From contig JAIXMN010000018.1 of the NCBI GenBank assembly GCA_025716815.1, positions 124,001-188,000 of the forward strand: 64,000 bases of DNA. The letters run 5' to 3'. The position numbers and the translations under genes are program-made. Below, one piece after another: positions 34,561 to 47,087 of the stretch (positions are counted from its first letter, which is position 1; the number at the start of each line of letters is the position of its first letter). The notes under the pieces were generated by a model. The model did not search any database, had not been told where the DNA came from, and worked only from the letters and a program-made list of their open reading frames with translations. This DNA is from Dichotomocladium elegans. Lineage: Eukaryota > Mucoromycota > Mucoromycetes > Mucorales > Lichtheimiaceae.

Positions 34561-37500
34561 GTCCAAGCATCCATTAATGAAAATTGGATACTATAAAATG
34601 CATCTTGGCAGTTACTTCCGCTTCAGACATGATTAGAAGAACTTTGGCATGTTATAGATCTTTCGAGGATGCGCTATTAGTGAGAGTGTTTTAAGCAATG
34701 TATCATGCGAATCGGATTAAATGATGGGTTTTGGATTCTTTACTAGTGTAGTCTGCGTAGGGAGAAAATCTGCTAAGTCGTGTCTACGAGTTAGTGAGAA
34801 GCTACATTTGTGATTGTGGATGTTCTAATGGCACGCTATAGGCGGTTCATTGGGGAAAGGACATGAGATGGGAGCGGTACCAAGCACAATTACAGCATTA
34901 GGCTCTATATATAGAAAAGGGAAAACGTTTCCATTCTAGGGAGTGAAGCTAGATCCAAAAGTAGATGCAACTCCTCAGATCGTTGGATGTACCGGTGTAA
35001 ATCTGAGTCCTGTTAGAAGTTGGCGGCTGCGATTATGGCAGATCATATAGCATTTGTTCATGTGTAACTTCGTATGCTCGAAAGGCGGGCGTAAGGTACA
35101 ATTTAACGACAAGGAGAAATGGGACCCGCTTTTATACTATCCCTGTGCGAATCAAAAGCACGTCATCTTTCAGTATATATTGCCGGATACCGACACATTT
35201 ACTGATTCTATATGGCAGAATACTTAGTGCTAATACTTCCTTATATCTCGTTATTGTCGCTGTGGCAGAAATATTGACACATACTCATGTACGCACGCAT
35301 TCACAAACTCTTATTGGTAATTCTTGTATCTGATTCCATTACGATTGTCGAATAATAACAGGTTTTGGGTGTAAAAAGAGGCTCTTCTCCTCTGCGATCA
35401 TAATTCAGGAACTTGCTTGCTTCTTTACCCCTATAAATTAGTTACATTTGCATCTGAGTTGGAACAATAATTGAAAAAGTCTGTGCGCAGGGCGGTTTTT
35501 ACACAAAACTTTATCCGAGACCCCGCAATTCCGGGTTTGGGGCGCAAAAGGAGGAAATTTAAGCGGGTGACTTTGAGCCATAAAGCTATTTGATCCTTCG
35601 GCTAAGCAAACAATACTATTCCCTTTATGTGTAATAGTAATAGGTCTATATAATCAATAGCACCGCAGAAACTGAAATTTTTCGGTGTAAAAGTACGTTC
35701 AATATAGCGCCATAAATCCCGAAAACTATAGTACACTACAAATTATCGGCGGGCTCTCTTGAGAGTACGATGTGTTGCAGCCATCTCATTTACCGTTACC
35801 TTGGATCGGCGGGTATGTCTGATGCCGAGATTGCTCCCAAGGTTGCGGTTGCCTTTGCTCCTGCCTTTGATATTGTGACCGCTGCAGGATTCCCTTCCTT
35901 GGACCATGCCATGCTGCGTTTCATATTAATATGGAATCTAGACTCGTAAAGAAAAAAAGCAGTTTTTTCTGAAGCCGATGTCGGCCCTGTCACATCTGCG
36001 CATCCAGTTGAGGTGCTCTTGGATCTTCGCAGTACTACTGCTGTCTACAGGATGAGGCATTTTCAGTGGCAAGTTGCATTCTTTTTCATAAATCGATGGA
36101 GCGTCGTTTTAGATAATTAGGAACCCTCAAATCTTTCGAGCAATTGCTCCATCAGCTCCTCTAGGGCAATGGATAAATTCTTATCAACGCATTCTAAATA
36201 ACGCTCTTATGATCTTCATCGGGAATACGCGAACGACCCCTCGCGCTAGGGTCCTTAAAGATGCTCTCAGGGTCCTTCTTGTACTGCGATATCCATTGCT
36301 GGGTTGAGCGAACATGGATTCATAGCGGTTTGCTGCGTCTGATGCACTCATGACTTTCTCAAACGGATCCGCTTCACATGATTCAACTATGTACACTTAC
36401 GCGAATAAGTCATTGTCCAAGATAAACATGCAAGTTGAGTGCAGGTATATGAGAATGTCTCCTATTTTTCTCTGATCCCGTTGGGGTTTCTTCCCATTTT
36501 GAAGTTGATATCATGCATTATATTCTGTCTTAATATTGAGGCAAATTTCCGCTCAAAGTCTCCATTGTTTTAGAAAGTCGAAATGGAAAAGGGTGGAGGT
36601 GGGCCATCATTCATGATCTTCTTTATGATTAATAATGCTGCAACAAGTACCGCGATATATCATATGATCTCTTCCTTCAGAAAACGTCTATCATACTCGT
36701 TGCTGCTCTTTCACGATGCTTATTTATACCAGACTTCATCAAACAGCCAAGATCATCAAATGTGAATCCGAGTCGGGAACAACTGAACTTATTAGTCATC
36801 ACCCATAAAATTGTAGATTACGTATATCATCATAATCTGGTATAGAAATGTCATGATTTGAGCCGGGTGCTTCTCAGAACTCAATATTATTTGGTGAGAA
36901 CCAAAATGATGTATATCTTTTTAAACGCTAGTATCTCCTTGCGCCGATGCCTGAAAATGTATTTTTGATTTAAACAAAATAGCATATCGTGAATGTCTTA
37001 CAATTTTGCGTATGCTACAGCGGATAATGCCATTACACCTGAGGCTGTTGCTTCAATAGAATGGTTTTACGATCGTTACGTTTAATTTTCCAAGCTATTT
37101 ACTGTTTCAAATAAACCATATTTTATTGAATGCCAGATGCACGATGAAGGACCTGTATCAAAGACATATACTTGCTCTGTACAATATACTAGGAGGAGTA
37201 GTTGTATGAGAGGAAAGGTTAGTTCCTCATCAAGAAGAAAACTAATTTCATCTTTATCTGTTTTACCAACATAGAATAACCGCCAAACAATATTCGGGTG
37301 AGTGGAGATACCGCATGAATCGCCATTGTCACATAAGCCATGCTCCTACTGAACCATCTATCTGTAGTATTACCAAAAATACACAAACGTAGGCTTTGCG
37401 TTACACGTGACCTCAAAACAACATGTTTACAAGGCTAATTGGCTTAGTCTGATGCTGACTGGTTGACTTAAACCACGCCCCATGGGTATTTTGGACTGAA

Positions 37501-38151
37501 ACGAGCTTCAGCCGCAAACATGGACAGAGAAGGTGCAGTCAAATGACAACCTTTGATGTTATTTGTCATCTTGATGGCGGGCAGTGTGCATCCTAGAGAA
37601 TCTGTTGGATTTCTTTTAATTATAACATTGATTTTGCTCTCAGGATCGTTTGACCATTTTAACCTCGAGTAGCTCTATCAAAATGAATTAGTACATGTTC
37701 ATTCTAGGCAGCTAGTTACGTCACAGATGGCGCTCGTATCAAGTCACACAATGCATGTTCAAGAACCATCAGCCTTTCCGTGTATCTTGTGCTGTCAACA
37801 ATAGCAATCTATTTTTGGACTGCTTGCTACATTGTGCGGCGTCAGAACATAGTTCCGATCCGACTTCTGGAAGCAGAGAATGTTTTTGTTCGCAAAAGAT
37901 GACCCAAGTGGCGTCCAGATAATGGATTATGGTCAAAGACTTCTCATGCCAACTGACATGGATGAATAGTATATGAGCTTCGAAGAAAACGCGACTCACA
38001 ACCATGTGGAATGTCCGATGGCATAGACTGCACGGTTCCCGACATCTACTTCTACAGTACCGGCTTGCTTCTTTAAAACACTGGTACTTGGAACCGCGCC
38101 GCCAATACCTATTCTAAGCCCTGAGGTTCTAAAATGCCAATTGTTGATCGA

Positions 38152-38160
38152 TATATAAAG
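38152..38160 (+). promoter_or_regulatory. TATA box of M13 peptidase gene
   Basis: TATATAAAG lies 53 bp upstream of the ATG at 38213, leaving a leader of only about 20-25 nt. This limits room for any upstream coding exon. Confidence 0.5.
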
Positions 38161-38212
38161 CACATTCGATTTTTTGAAAGTTCTTCCATCCACGTACACA
38201 TACGTTTATACT

Positions 38213-40865
38213 ATGCCTCCCTTGTCTGTGTTACAAGAATGCCATACAGCCGAGTGTATCGAGGTTGCATCGTATGTTACTAAGTTCGTCAATTTTTCGG
38301 TCGACCCTTGTGACAACTTCTATGATTATGCATGTAAGAGGAAGAAAGAGGTTAGATCATCAGAAAATACTGAGCAATATTCTTCTTCTTTAGGTGGAGC
38401 CTCGTACGAGGACGAGCCCATTCCTGTTTGGGCGAATTGTAAGTGATTGCAGCCATGATTGTAGGCTCGGGAAATGCGCGCTTAACGAATACATAAACTA
38501 TTTGTATCAGCTATCGGGATCAGTGATGATATGGATTATGCCATTCTCAAATCAGTTCGCAAGATTATGGAGAGCTCTTATCAAGACCTCTTGAAGGCTA
38601 ATATTGCTCCTGAATTTATTGAAGAAGAATCTACGAAAACCGATCAAGAGCTTTTTAGTTCACTCCAAATGTATTATGAATCATGCATGAACATCAGTGC
38701 TTTGGAAAAAGCTGGTGCGACCCCGATTTACCCAGTCATCGGACATTTGAGGAGCGGATGGGCTGAAGAAGGCGCATCAGGGTTAACCAATACACTCATT
38801 GAACTGGCGTCGCTTAACATTTTCCCGCTTGTGGAGTTTACGGTACAAACTGACGTCGTCCAAGATCCATCGCACTACATGGTGGGAACTTCAAAACCAT
38901 CATTAGGATATGCCGATTCATTGGATATTACCGACCCAGAAAACGTTCAAAACTATCGCCTTTTCCTTACAGAAATCACCACATATGTGCTGAGCCCGTC
39001 CGATACAAATTATATGGCCGCACTTGAGGAGCAGAGACTCCATGTTCTAACCCCAAGCCAGATTGAGGTCTTTGTCGACCATGCCGTCAATTTCTCAGTA
39101 GCATTGCTCAACGTTTCTTTACTAAAGTAAGTGAGAAGGACTCGTAGAGTGGGCCGAGTTGATCTGACCGGTTTTCCTTCTATTTAAAAAGTGATTTTGG
39201 CGACCAAATCAATGTTATGCGTTTTGACGAGATGCAATTCAACTATACTTTCATGGACTGGCGCCGTTTCTTCGAGAGCGTCTTGCCAAAAGGAAAGCAT
39301 GTCCCGGAACAGATCTACAACTTTAACCCTGGTTACTTGCGAGACATCACAAACCTTGTCCGCAATACGGATCAGGAAACCATCATTGATTTCTTTCTCT
39401 CACAAGTCATTCTCCAGAAAGCATCTTACCTTGATTCAACTGTTCTTGAGATTCTTGTCAAATATGGCTTCTCTGATCCCAATCCACCACGCTGGATGAC
39501 ATGTGCCGGCAATCTGCGCAACAGCGTTCCTGATCTCATCGGACGATATTACCTCATGGAGAATTTCGGTGGTGCACGTGAGCGGCAAGTTGTGGGAAAC
39601 TACGTTAACTTGATCCATCAAACTTATCGACGCCGTCTGGAACGCAATGAATGGCTCGACGATGAAACGCGTGCGAAGGCCATTGAAAAGGTACAAAAAC
39701 AAATCTCTTATTTTCCGTACGTCTTCTTAACAGATGCACATGTATATGATAGATTGACAAACTCAACTATTACATCAGCTATAGCCTTTCCAACCCTGAT
39801 GAACGATCCCCTGGAGATCTGAAGCTCTATTTTGAAGGCATTATTTTTGGGAATGAGTACTTTACAAACGAACTCTCCATTGCGCGCTGGAAAGGACTTC
39901 AAGACAAATGGCGTTTTGTCGACGAGGCAGTCGATAGAAGCTCAGACGGGATTGATTTTATGGTAGTCAACGCCTATTACAGTCCATGGACAAATATGGT
40001 AAGAAGATGCAAAACCAACAAGGGGACAGTAATAACGGCACCAAATAATAGATGGCGATTATCGCGGGCATTCTTGAGCGACCCATTTATGATGTTAATT
40101 ATCCGGCCTTCGTCAATTTTGGCTCTCTGGGTCTTATCATTGGCCATGAGTTCACAGTAGGTGAAGGATCTAAAAGTCGGCTACAATGCTCAAAAAGGGC
40201 TTTCTGCCTATTTTCTCCTACCAGCACGGCTACGATAGCTATGGCCGTCACTTCGACGGTGACGGACGTTACATCAATTGGTGGACCAATCGATCAGCCG
40301 CAGCCTTTGATGAAAGGGCGCAATGTTTTGTGGACCAATACAATCAGTTTGCCTTTCAATACGAGGACAAAATGTATCATTTGGATGGAGAGGTACGTTC
40401 CGTCTTCGATCAACATGCAACATTTCACTTTATGCCTCTTTGATATACATGATTTGACTGTACGTATATAGATGACTCTCGGTGAAAATATCGCCGACAA
40501 TGGCGGCATTGCCGTAGCATACGAGGCATTCCGTAATTATTGGCAGAGCAATAGTTCAGCGCATATGACACTTCCCGGCATTGATCTCACACCGGATCAG
40601 CTCTTTTTCGTAAGCGTCCCTAGGTTTTTCTGCGGTAAAACGGAAGCTAAAGCCATTATCGAGCAATTGGTAAGACTTAAGAAAAGACAGGTTTAAAGAG
40701 CAGTTGCTCACAACTCTCCTTTTTTTTTACTAGACAACCGCTGCTCATTCTCCTGGCAACGTACGTGTCATTGGAACACTACAAAATTTTGAGCCTTTTG
40801 CTGAGGCGTTCAAATGTCCTGCGGGTTCACCGATGAATCCGGAAAAAAAATGTACTCTGTGGTAG
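38213..40865 (+). CDS. M13 (neprilysin-family) zinc metallopeptidase
   Basis: Zinc endopeptidase. Exons are 38213-38333, 38394-38438, 38511-39126, 39192-39690, 39753-39998, 40052-40156, 40225-40392, 40472-40669 and 40734-40865, giving 709 aa. The N-terminal M13 pattern is [12 protein letters not shown]. The catalytic region has NAYYSP, then IIGHEFTH (HExxH, split by an intron between T and H), then GENIADNGG (third zinc ligand), and the family ending CTLW. The start at 38213 gives no signal peptide or membrane anchor, unusual for the family. Near 39690 the frame changes. I used a 62-nt GT-AG intron (39691-39752) with a CTTAAC branch, but it removes the conserved region usually containing GYP, so a one-base frameshift near 39750 is an alternative. 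Confidence 0.85.
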
Positions 40866-41014
40866 TTTGCAGTCTTGTATATACTATTTCCATTCCTATC
40901 TGATATCGTTCTCAAATTCCTAATTAAACCATATTACCGAATTGATCGGCTCCCTTCCCATCCGTACAAGATGATTAGCGTTGAGGCAGGACAACTTGAT
41001 AGCAACGAGATGTT

Positions 41015-42066
41015 TTAATAATGCCTATTCGTAAAAAATCTCTGCCGTGAAGGCGATCGCCTACTATGTCTATACCGATGGTCTGAAGATCGCGGTGGCG
41101 ATGAATATCGGCTCCGTGATGAATACTTATCTCGCGACGGCGGCGTTGACGTGCGCCTACTACGATGTGGTGAACGCGATGAATGCCGATGGTTCAATCT
41201 TCGCCAGTTATCCGGTCTGCGTTGCTCTGGCAAAATCACCGGGTCTGTCTGTCCATGACGTTTTCTGATATAAGCCGTCTTTAGCATATTTCTTTTTATG
41301 CAAAAAATACCTTTCCCCCAAAAAAGAACTCACATTGGTTGCCGGAAAGGTTTATCGCGCGCACCAAACCGCAATTGCCCACTCTCCTTTCTGCCTCCAA
41401 ATCCACCGCCCAATCGCCGGGGCACCCACCCCTTCATGATCCTGCTCCTTTCATAGTCGACGAGAATCTCACGGCCATTCAAGATAGCGTGATGGGCTTG
41501 TTCATACGCGTTACGCGCATCGCGTGAATGCTCAAAAGTTATGAAACCGTACCCCTCAAATGTGCCCGTTACTTTTCAGAGAAATAGATCCGCATGAGTT
41601 CTACGAATCATCGTGATAGCCATCTTCCTCCTTCTTTTGGGTGAAATAATTGCGTACCAACATTGTGGACGAGCTCGATATGGGCTATACGACCGTACTT
41701 TTCAAAAAAGGAGCGTACACTTGCTGATTTTATTACCCTTTTATCAGCCATTGTTTCGTCTCCAAAAAAAAAAATAAACATCGCCCCACTGGTTTACCTT
41801 TGGTAGTCTCAAAATCTAGCCGTCCAACAAATATTGTCTTTAAAGGGTCTGTGGATAGCCCCTTAGGCGATTCATCTGGATAATAATATTTTAGAGCGCC
41901 GGAATAGATCATCGCTTCATGTCAGTACGGGCATTGGGATTCAAAACTTGGACAATGGCATACAGTGGGCATTCAGAGCTCTTTTGATGGCATGATCATG
42001 CGGTGTGACATCAGTCCCATCAATGGATCCAGTCTGGAGTGGATTATATGTGCGTGCAAACCACAT
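41015..42066 (-). CDS. SNRNP35: U11/U12 snRNP 35 kDa protein (minor spliceosome)
   Basis: RRM protein of the U11/U12 di-snRNP, related to U1-70K, needed to recognise U12-type introns. Exons (minus) are 42066-41964, 41914-41798, 41723-41658, 41571-41334 and 41264-41015, giving 257 aa. The family-specific N-terminal box [20 protein letters not shown] is clear. The RRM follows ([13 protein letters not shown], then [16 protein letters not shown]). Next come the diagnostic [18 protein letters not shown] and [14 protein letters not shown]. The C-terminus is RS-rich. Splice sites for exon 3 were chosen to match the RRM spacing of animal and plant orthologues. An upstream in-frame ATG at 42123 is possible. 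It converges on the M13 gene, 149 bp away. Confidence 0.93.
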
Positions 42067-42233
42067 TGGATTAGGAAAAGAAGAGAGAGATGGATAGGAG
42101 TTTTTTCCAAAAAATTCTTGCATTTTTATGCGCTTTTCATGGTCTTGGTGCTGCTAATTAAAGCAGCCGCGATCTTCGTGATGCTCTGGTTTATCAAGAA
42201 TACTGGCACCTAGGAAAAGAAACAAGAGTAAGT

Positions 42234-42945
42234 TCAGTCTGCATATATATTTTCAGTAATCCAGCCTTTTCGCTTCTTAAAGCTTACAATGATCCAGGGC
42301 GAATTGAATGCCACGAAATAGATCCAAAAATAATAAGGGTGCGGATGACAGTTTGGAAACCCCTTGGTGAAATCCATAGCAAAATAAAGAGTACAACTAA
42401 ACAAATGGGCAAAGGAGACCAGCAGCTGAGGAATGATTTGAATTGGTGACTTGTGCCAGATGGCCAAGGCTGTCAAAAAACAGAGGGGACCCCATAAAAA
42501 CTAGTAATACCGCCAACCAAGAGAATGCAAAAAGAGTTAGACACATATAAACTAGTGGACTCAGTTCGTGCCCTCTTACGACGGTGATGGTTTCCAAAGC
42601 AACTAAGAGTTCGTCTTCGATCAAGTAACGTGAGTCGCCGTGGGCATATTCTTTCCACAATACAGCAAGGAGATCCGTTCGACTTGCAATTGTGCTTCTG
42701 TGATAGACCCAGTACCCTTCAAATCCACAGTGCAACACGCCGCAAAGCATAAACCACATGAATCGTAGCGAGTCCCCAGTGCTCTTGCCAGACTGACGAC
42801 AGGCGATAAACGACCCAAAGAGAATAACGCCGCCCAGTCCGCTTACAATCAATAGAATCTGCGGCAATGAAATATCATTAGGAACGTAGTCAATCAATTC
42901 GATCGACAGCGGGTAATAGGGATGCACGGAGGAGTGAAATTCCAT
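42234..42945 (-). CDS. EBP-type delta8-delta7 sterol isomerase
   Basis: Emopamil-binding-protein family enzyme that shifts the sterol ring double bond in the ER. Exons (minus) are 42945-42580 and 42500-42234, giving 210 aa. Family landmarks are HPYYPLSIELIDYVPND at the N-terminus, CGVLHCGFEGYWVYH, the catalytic block WKEYAHGDSRYLIED, ETITVFLWGPL and YYFWIYFVAFNSPWI. About four or five membrane helices are expected. Many fungi use the unrelated ERG2 instead, so an EBP is worth noting. The frame extends to 42990, but only from a GTG; the ATG at 42945 fits the family start. Confidence 0.93.
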
Positions 42946-43591
42946 GGGATGGGATGGGCACAAGCGGAAGGAAAAGAAATAGGTACTCACGATTTTTTAT
43001 TGTCCTGGAGAGCGCCGCATGATTAAAGAGACTTTCTAAGCTTCTCAGATTATCACGAGAGTAGCCACTTTTCTCTAGTTCCACGTTATTTATGGCTTTC
43101 ATTTTTGGGCGGACGTTCCAGCTCAAAGGTCATGAAGACGGTTTGTCCACGACGTTGGCCATCGACTTTTTAGGTTCATAGAACGTGTTAAGGTGAAGCG
43201 GTGGCACATTGGGCTTCCATTTCGCCTCGATGTATGCGAAGAGTAGCCATGGAAGCGCCTACAGAGTGATCCAGCACCATAATAAGAGAGATATCGCCTC
43301 ATGGACCAACCTCACATGAGTTTTGGGCTGATTCATTTCTCCTACCCGGCGTAGACCGCCACATTACCCCATAATGGGTGGTATTACGCTGAGCTTTTCA
43401 CTGGTTCATATGATGCGGGTGGGACAATATCCGTGGATGCCTTCAGCATCCAATTCAGGTGAGGCAACCTGGGGTTTAAAGCCCAGCCGAGGAATTACAA
43501 TTGCGCTATGCCCGCTGTATTTTTTTATCGTTCTCTTTCTTTCGCTTCCTTCTCTCTTTCTCTCTCTGCATTATACTTATCGCTTCCCTTC
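42946..43591. other. Divergent intergenic
   Basis: This is the promoter region between EBP (-) and the Sel1-repeat gene (+). It ends in a CT-rich leader (43530-43570). A short minus-strand frame (43126-42990) is followed by a good GTGAGT donor and could be an EBP leader exon. Confidence 0.4.
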
Positions 43592-46338
43592 ATGTCACTG
43601 ACCTCCGAAGGCACACCTACCTCATCGCGGTCATTCGGGTTTCCATTTCGTGCACGCACTACCTCGTCAACTACAACAGAAGCTCCTTTAAGTCACATTC
43701 CTCGAAAGCTCAACTCTCTTTTCCAATTCAACCATGCAAAAGTCGACGACAATAATAAAAATACGTCTCGGCAACAACCCAGCACTAGCCTCGAACGCGA
43801 TTATAAGCGTAGATACTCCTCGGATGAGGAGGACAGTTATTCAGATAATGGCACCATTCAGCCTGGCGGTGGCCAGTATACTCTAAGGGTAATTAATCCT
43901 GATCCAGTGTCGTCTGAGAGCGACGACGACGACGATGATCGTGGGCAAAGTTCTCTTCCACGCAACAGCACCACCGCCACCGCCGCCACCGCCACTGCGA
44001 CATCAACGCAATCACCATCACCATCACGGCAATTTGATATTGCTCCTGTACATGAGGAAGCTCCGCCACTTGCATTTGTCACTGCTTTTGTCACTGCTGT
44101 GCCATCTCCAACAGCCTCCTCCTTGTCGCTCGGCAGCAATTCCCACCAGAAAGAAATAGGAGAATCCATTCCTCATTCCCAGGCGTCTGAGCAGCCGTCT
44201 CTATCGAAAAATGCTTCCTCTGCGAGACCGCTCAGCCGCCGCGAGTCCAAGACGCTGCAGGAGAGCTCGTCTTCCTCCTTACCTCTCGATTTCCTCCCCC
44301 CTCTTGATCTTTTACCTCTCGATTTCAATCATTATGTGCGCGCAAGCACATCCGCTGGTGGTCATACTACCCCGCGCCAGATCTATGAGCGGATCGTCGA
44401 AGAGGAGGACATAGAAGACGAAAGAAAAACATCCCAACGACAAAAGCCGCAATCGCAGGAGTCGCAGCAACTCCAGCAATCGCATCATGAAATGAGTAAT
44501 TTGATCACCGGAGAACCTTTAGTGCAAACGCCTTTGCCACTATCACCCGAGGCTGCCGAGATCAATTCACAGTATCTGGAGCCTCTAAACAGTGTCATGA
44601 AAGAATCAGTTCAGAGCACGCCTTTTGGACATGTCCAGAAATCCGTTTTGACGCACAGCCAACGCCCACTCATGCCTGGCGACAGCGGCATTGTCTCTTC
44701 GTCGCTCTATGGCAATCGATCCGTGGCAACCACGATAACCACTGATAGTGTTTTGGTATGTCGCCCAACCTGATAACAGGATGGAAGGTATTTATCAACT
44801 GTCCGATTTTTTTTTTTACAAAAATAGACATCGACCATGCGATCGCCCCATTCAAAATACACTAAGGCGTCTTACAGTTTAACCAGCAGACGTGATGCTC
44901 TCAAGCTCTACCGGGATATGGCGGAAAAGACCAACGACCCTGAAGTGCAATTGACATATGCAAAGTATCTTTTGGAAATTGCTCCGCTGTATATCTCAAG
45001 CAGAAATGCAACCCATCGCGGCTACAACAAGTCGAGTCCACTGTCGATCATGGGTCACGACATTGTGAAACGTGGCCGGACTAGTCTTAGTTATACGGCG
45101 GGACGACTAAATACCGCGTCCTCCACATCTGAGACGATGGACCATGACAAAAAAGGACAGGCTTTGGAGGAAGAAGGGGTCCGATGGATTCGGCGGCTAG
45201 CAAAGGAAGGCGTAGGTGAGGCTGCAGGGATGCTAGCATCATGGATAGATGAACAAAAGTACGGTTTCAAGTCAAACCCAGCAAAAGCGCTCAGTCTTCA
45301 TGAAATTGCCGCTCGCCAAGGCCGATCAGAGAGCATATTTGCGGTCGGGGAACATCTTGAGCGCCAAGGGCAGCCGAAAGCTGCTCTAAAGTATTACAAG
45401 GATGCTTCGGAGCGTGGGCTTGTTGCTGCTGTTCAGGTATACATGGGGTGTTTCCACATCTGGGGTTGACATAATGCTCTCTCTCTCTGATTCGCAAGCT
45501 TTAGCGCCTTGCCATTGTCATGATCCATGGACAGCTTGGCCAGCGTCAAAACATGTCGAGCGGCCTGGACTTGTTAGCACAAGCTGCAGCCAATGCAACA
45601 CAAGATAACCCCGATCCATTGTTTGTCTTTGCACAAGCGCTTTCCAACACTTACCCGCTCGCAGATATTCCGGCTGAACTCGTACAAGCATATGGCGGTA
45701 AAGCGGCTGCCCTGCCAGCATTTGAACACGCGGCAGAACTCGGTCACGCTGGTGCTCTTGCCCAACTTGGTACAATTTACCAGCAGGGACTCTATGACGC
45801 ACCTGTCAATTTGGAAAAGAGTTTTAAGTACTATGAAAAAGCGGCAGAGAAGGGCAACCCGGATGGCATGTTTGGTTTGAGCACCCTTTACAACGGCGGT
45901 CTTCGAGGCCCAGATGATTCTCCTAGTGAGCAACAAACAAGGATAGAGCGCGACGTGTCGCGCTGGTTTGAGAACAACCCCCTTAATGAAGATCTCGCAT
46001 TTCATTGGTGCCAAAAGGCGGCTAATATGAATCATCTTGACGCCATATATTTGTTAGGGTAATGATATACGCATGTATGTTTAAGGAAGTACATACTGAT
46101 CAGCATTTGTCGAATTGAAATGTATAGATGGTATTACGAGAAAGGATTTGGTACTCCACGAGACCAGGGACGAGCAAACATACTCTACCATAGGGCAGCA
46201 AACAAGGGGCATGAGGAAGCAGCACAGCGATTGTGGAAGGAATGCACAGTGAAGCAGCACACGGTGGAACAATCAGCAAATGTTCGTCGGACGGGACATG
46301 ATAGTAAACTCGACTCTCAGACTTGCACCATAATGTAG
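43592..46338 (+). CDS. Sel1-repeat chitin synthase activator-like protein with CaaX end
   Basis: Resembles yeast Skt5/Chs4, which positions and activates chitin synthase. Exons are 43592-44755, 44828-45436, 45505-46058 and 46128-46338, giving 845 aa. Residues 1-390 are disordered, Ser/Thr/Pro/Gln-rich. The C-terminal half holds Sel1/TPR-like repeats, such as LKLYRDMAEKTNDPEVQLTY, AFEHAAELGHAGALAQLGTI, KYYEKAAEKGNPDGMFGLST and ILYHRAANKGHEEAAQRLW. The last four residues are CTIM, a CaaX box predicting prenylation and membrane attachment, as in Skt5. An in-frame ATG at 43508 would add 28 hydrophobic residues encoded by CT-rich leader; I prefer 43592. Confidence 0.85.
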
Positions 46339-47087
46339 CATTCATACCACCTCCTCGATACCCTCTCCCTGCTTCTTAATTCCTACAGCGACAGTGCTCG
46401 GCTGTCCTATACGGGCAACTTTTCGCAAAATTAAAGTCGTATACCACCCAACCAGAAGTCGTATTTCCCGAAGCCATCTTTACGGCAAATGACAGATCAG
46501 AGGTGGCACAAAGAGATTTATACCCATAAAAATACGTCAACCAACGTATTCAATATTCCAAAAGGACTATGTCGTTGATTAGGAAGTGTATCTGCCTCAT
46601 ACGTCTTGTAAAAAGGACATACTGAGGCCGTCTGTACGCATGTATTCTCCAAGCAAAGATTTACATAAGCGCAGTAACCTAACTAAGGGAGGTTTTGGAG
46701 TGCGACTCTCTTCACCCACTCCCATTGTTCCTTGGGTTTACCTGTACGCAAGGGGCAGGGCTGAGAGGAAATATATATGTGCGCTCCATTTCGACTGCTT
46801 GCTTCGGCCACCCTCCTCGCAGATATCCTTCTCCTAGCGTTGTTTATCGCCAGGACAACCGCACTGCTCTTCGGAGGTGAACAAGGCTGCTGTACCAATA
46901 ACTAATTTCGATGCAAGATGCTTTTTGATTATGTATTTATGTTGTACGCTAAACCCCTTTTTTGAGAATAGAGTAGATCTGCTCCTTTCTATACCGATCC
47001 TCGTCTGCTTCAGTCATAATTGGTGCTGGGGTTGCCTCCGTCTCATCAGCAACAGCGGCACTCGCCCCTCGGTTTGCGGTTCCCGTG
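46339..47087. other. Convergent 3' intergenic
   Basis: Lies between the 3' ends of the Sel1-repeat gene (+) and the SAM/NCD1-like gene (-). No gene or repeat is seen. Confidence 0.5.

Larger units (their letters stand above)
33056..38212. other. Gene-poor tract, 5.2 kb
   Basis: AT-rich, with no intact gene. It includes a diverged ~220-bp tandem array (33690-34560) and a GC-richer coding-like patch near 35800-36060 that reads MSDAEIAPKVAVAFAPAFDI in one frame and VFSEADVGPVTSAHPVEVLL in another, possibly a decayed gene. The remainder shows nothing I can name. Confidence 0.5.

Noticed and set aside
42987..43126. Possible upstream coding exon of the EBP gene
   Set aside because: The EBP N-terminus is already complete from 42945, so this is at most an untranslated leader exon.
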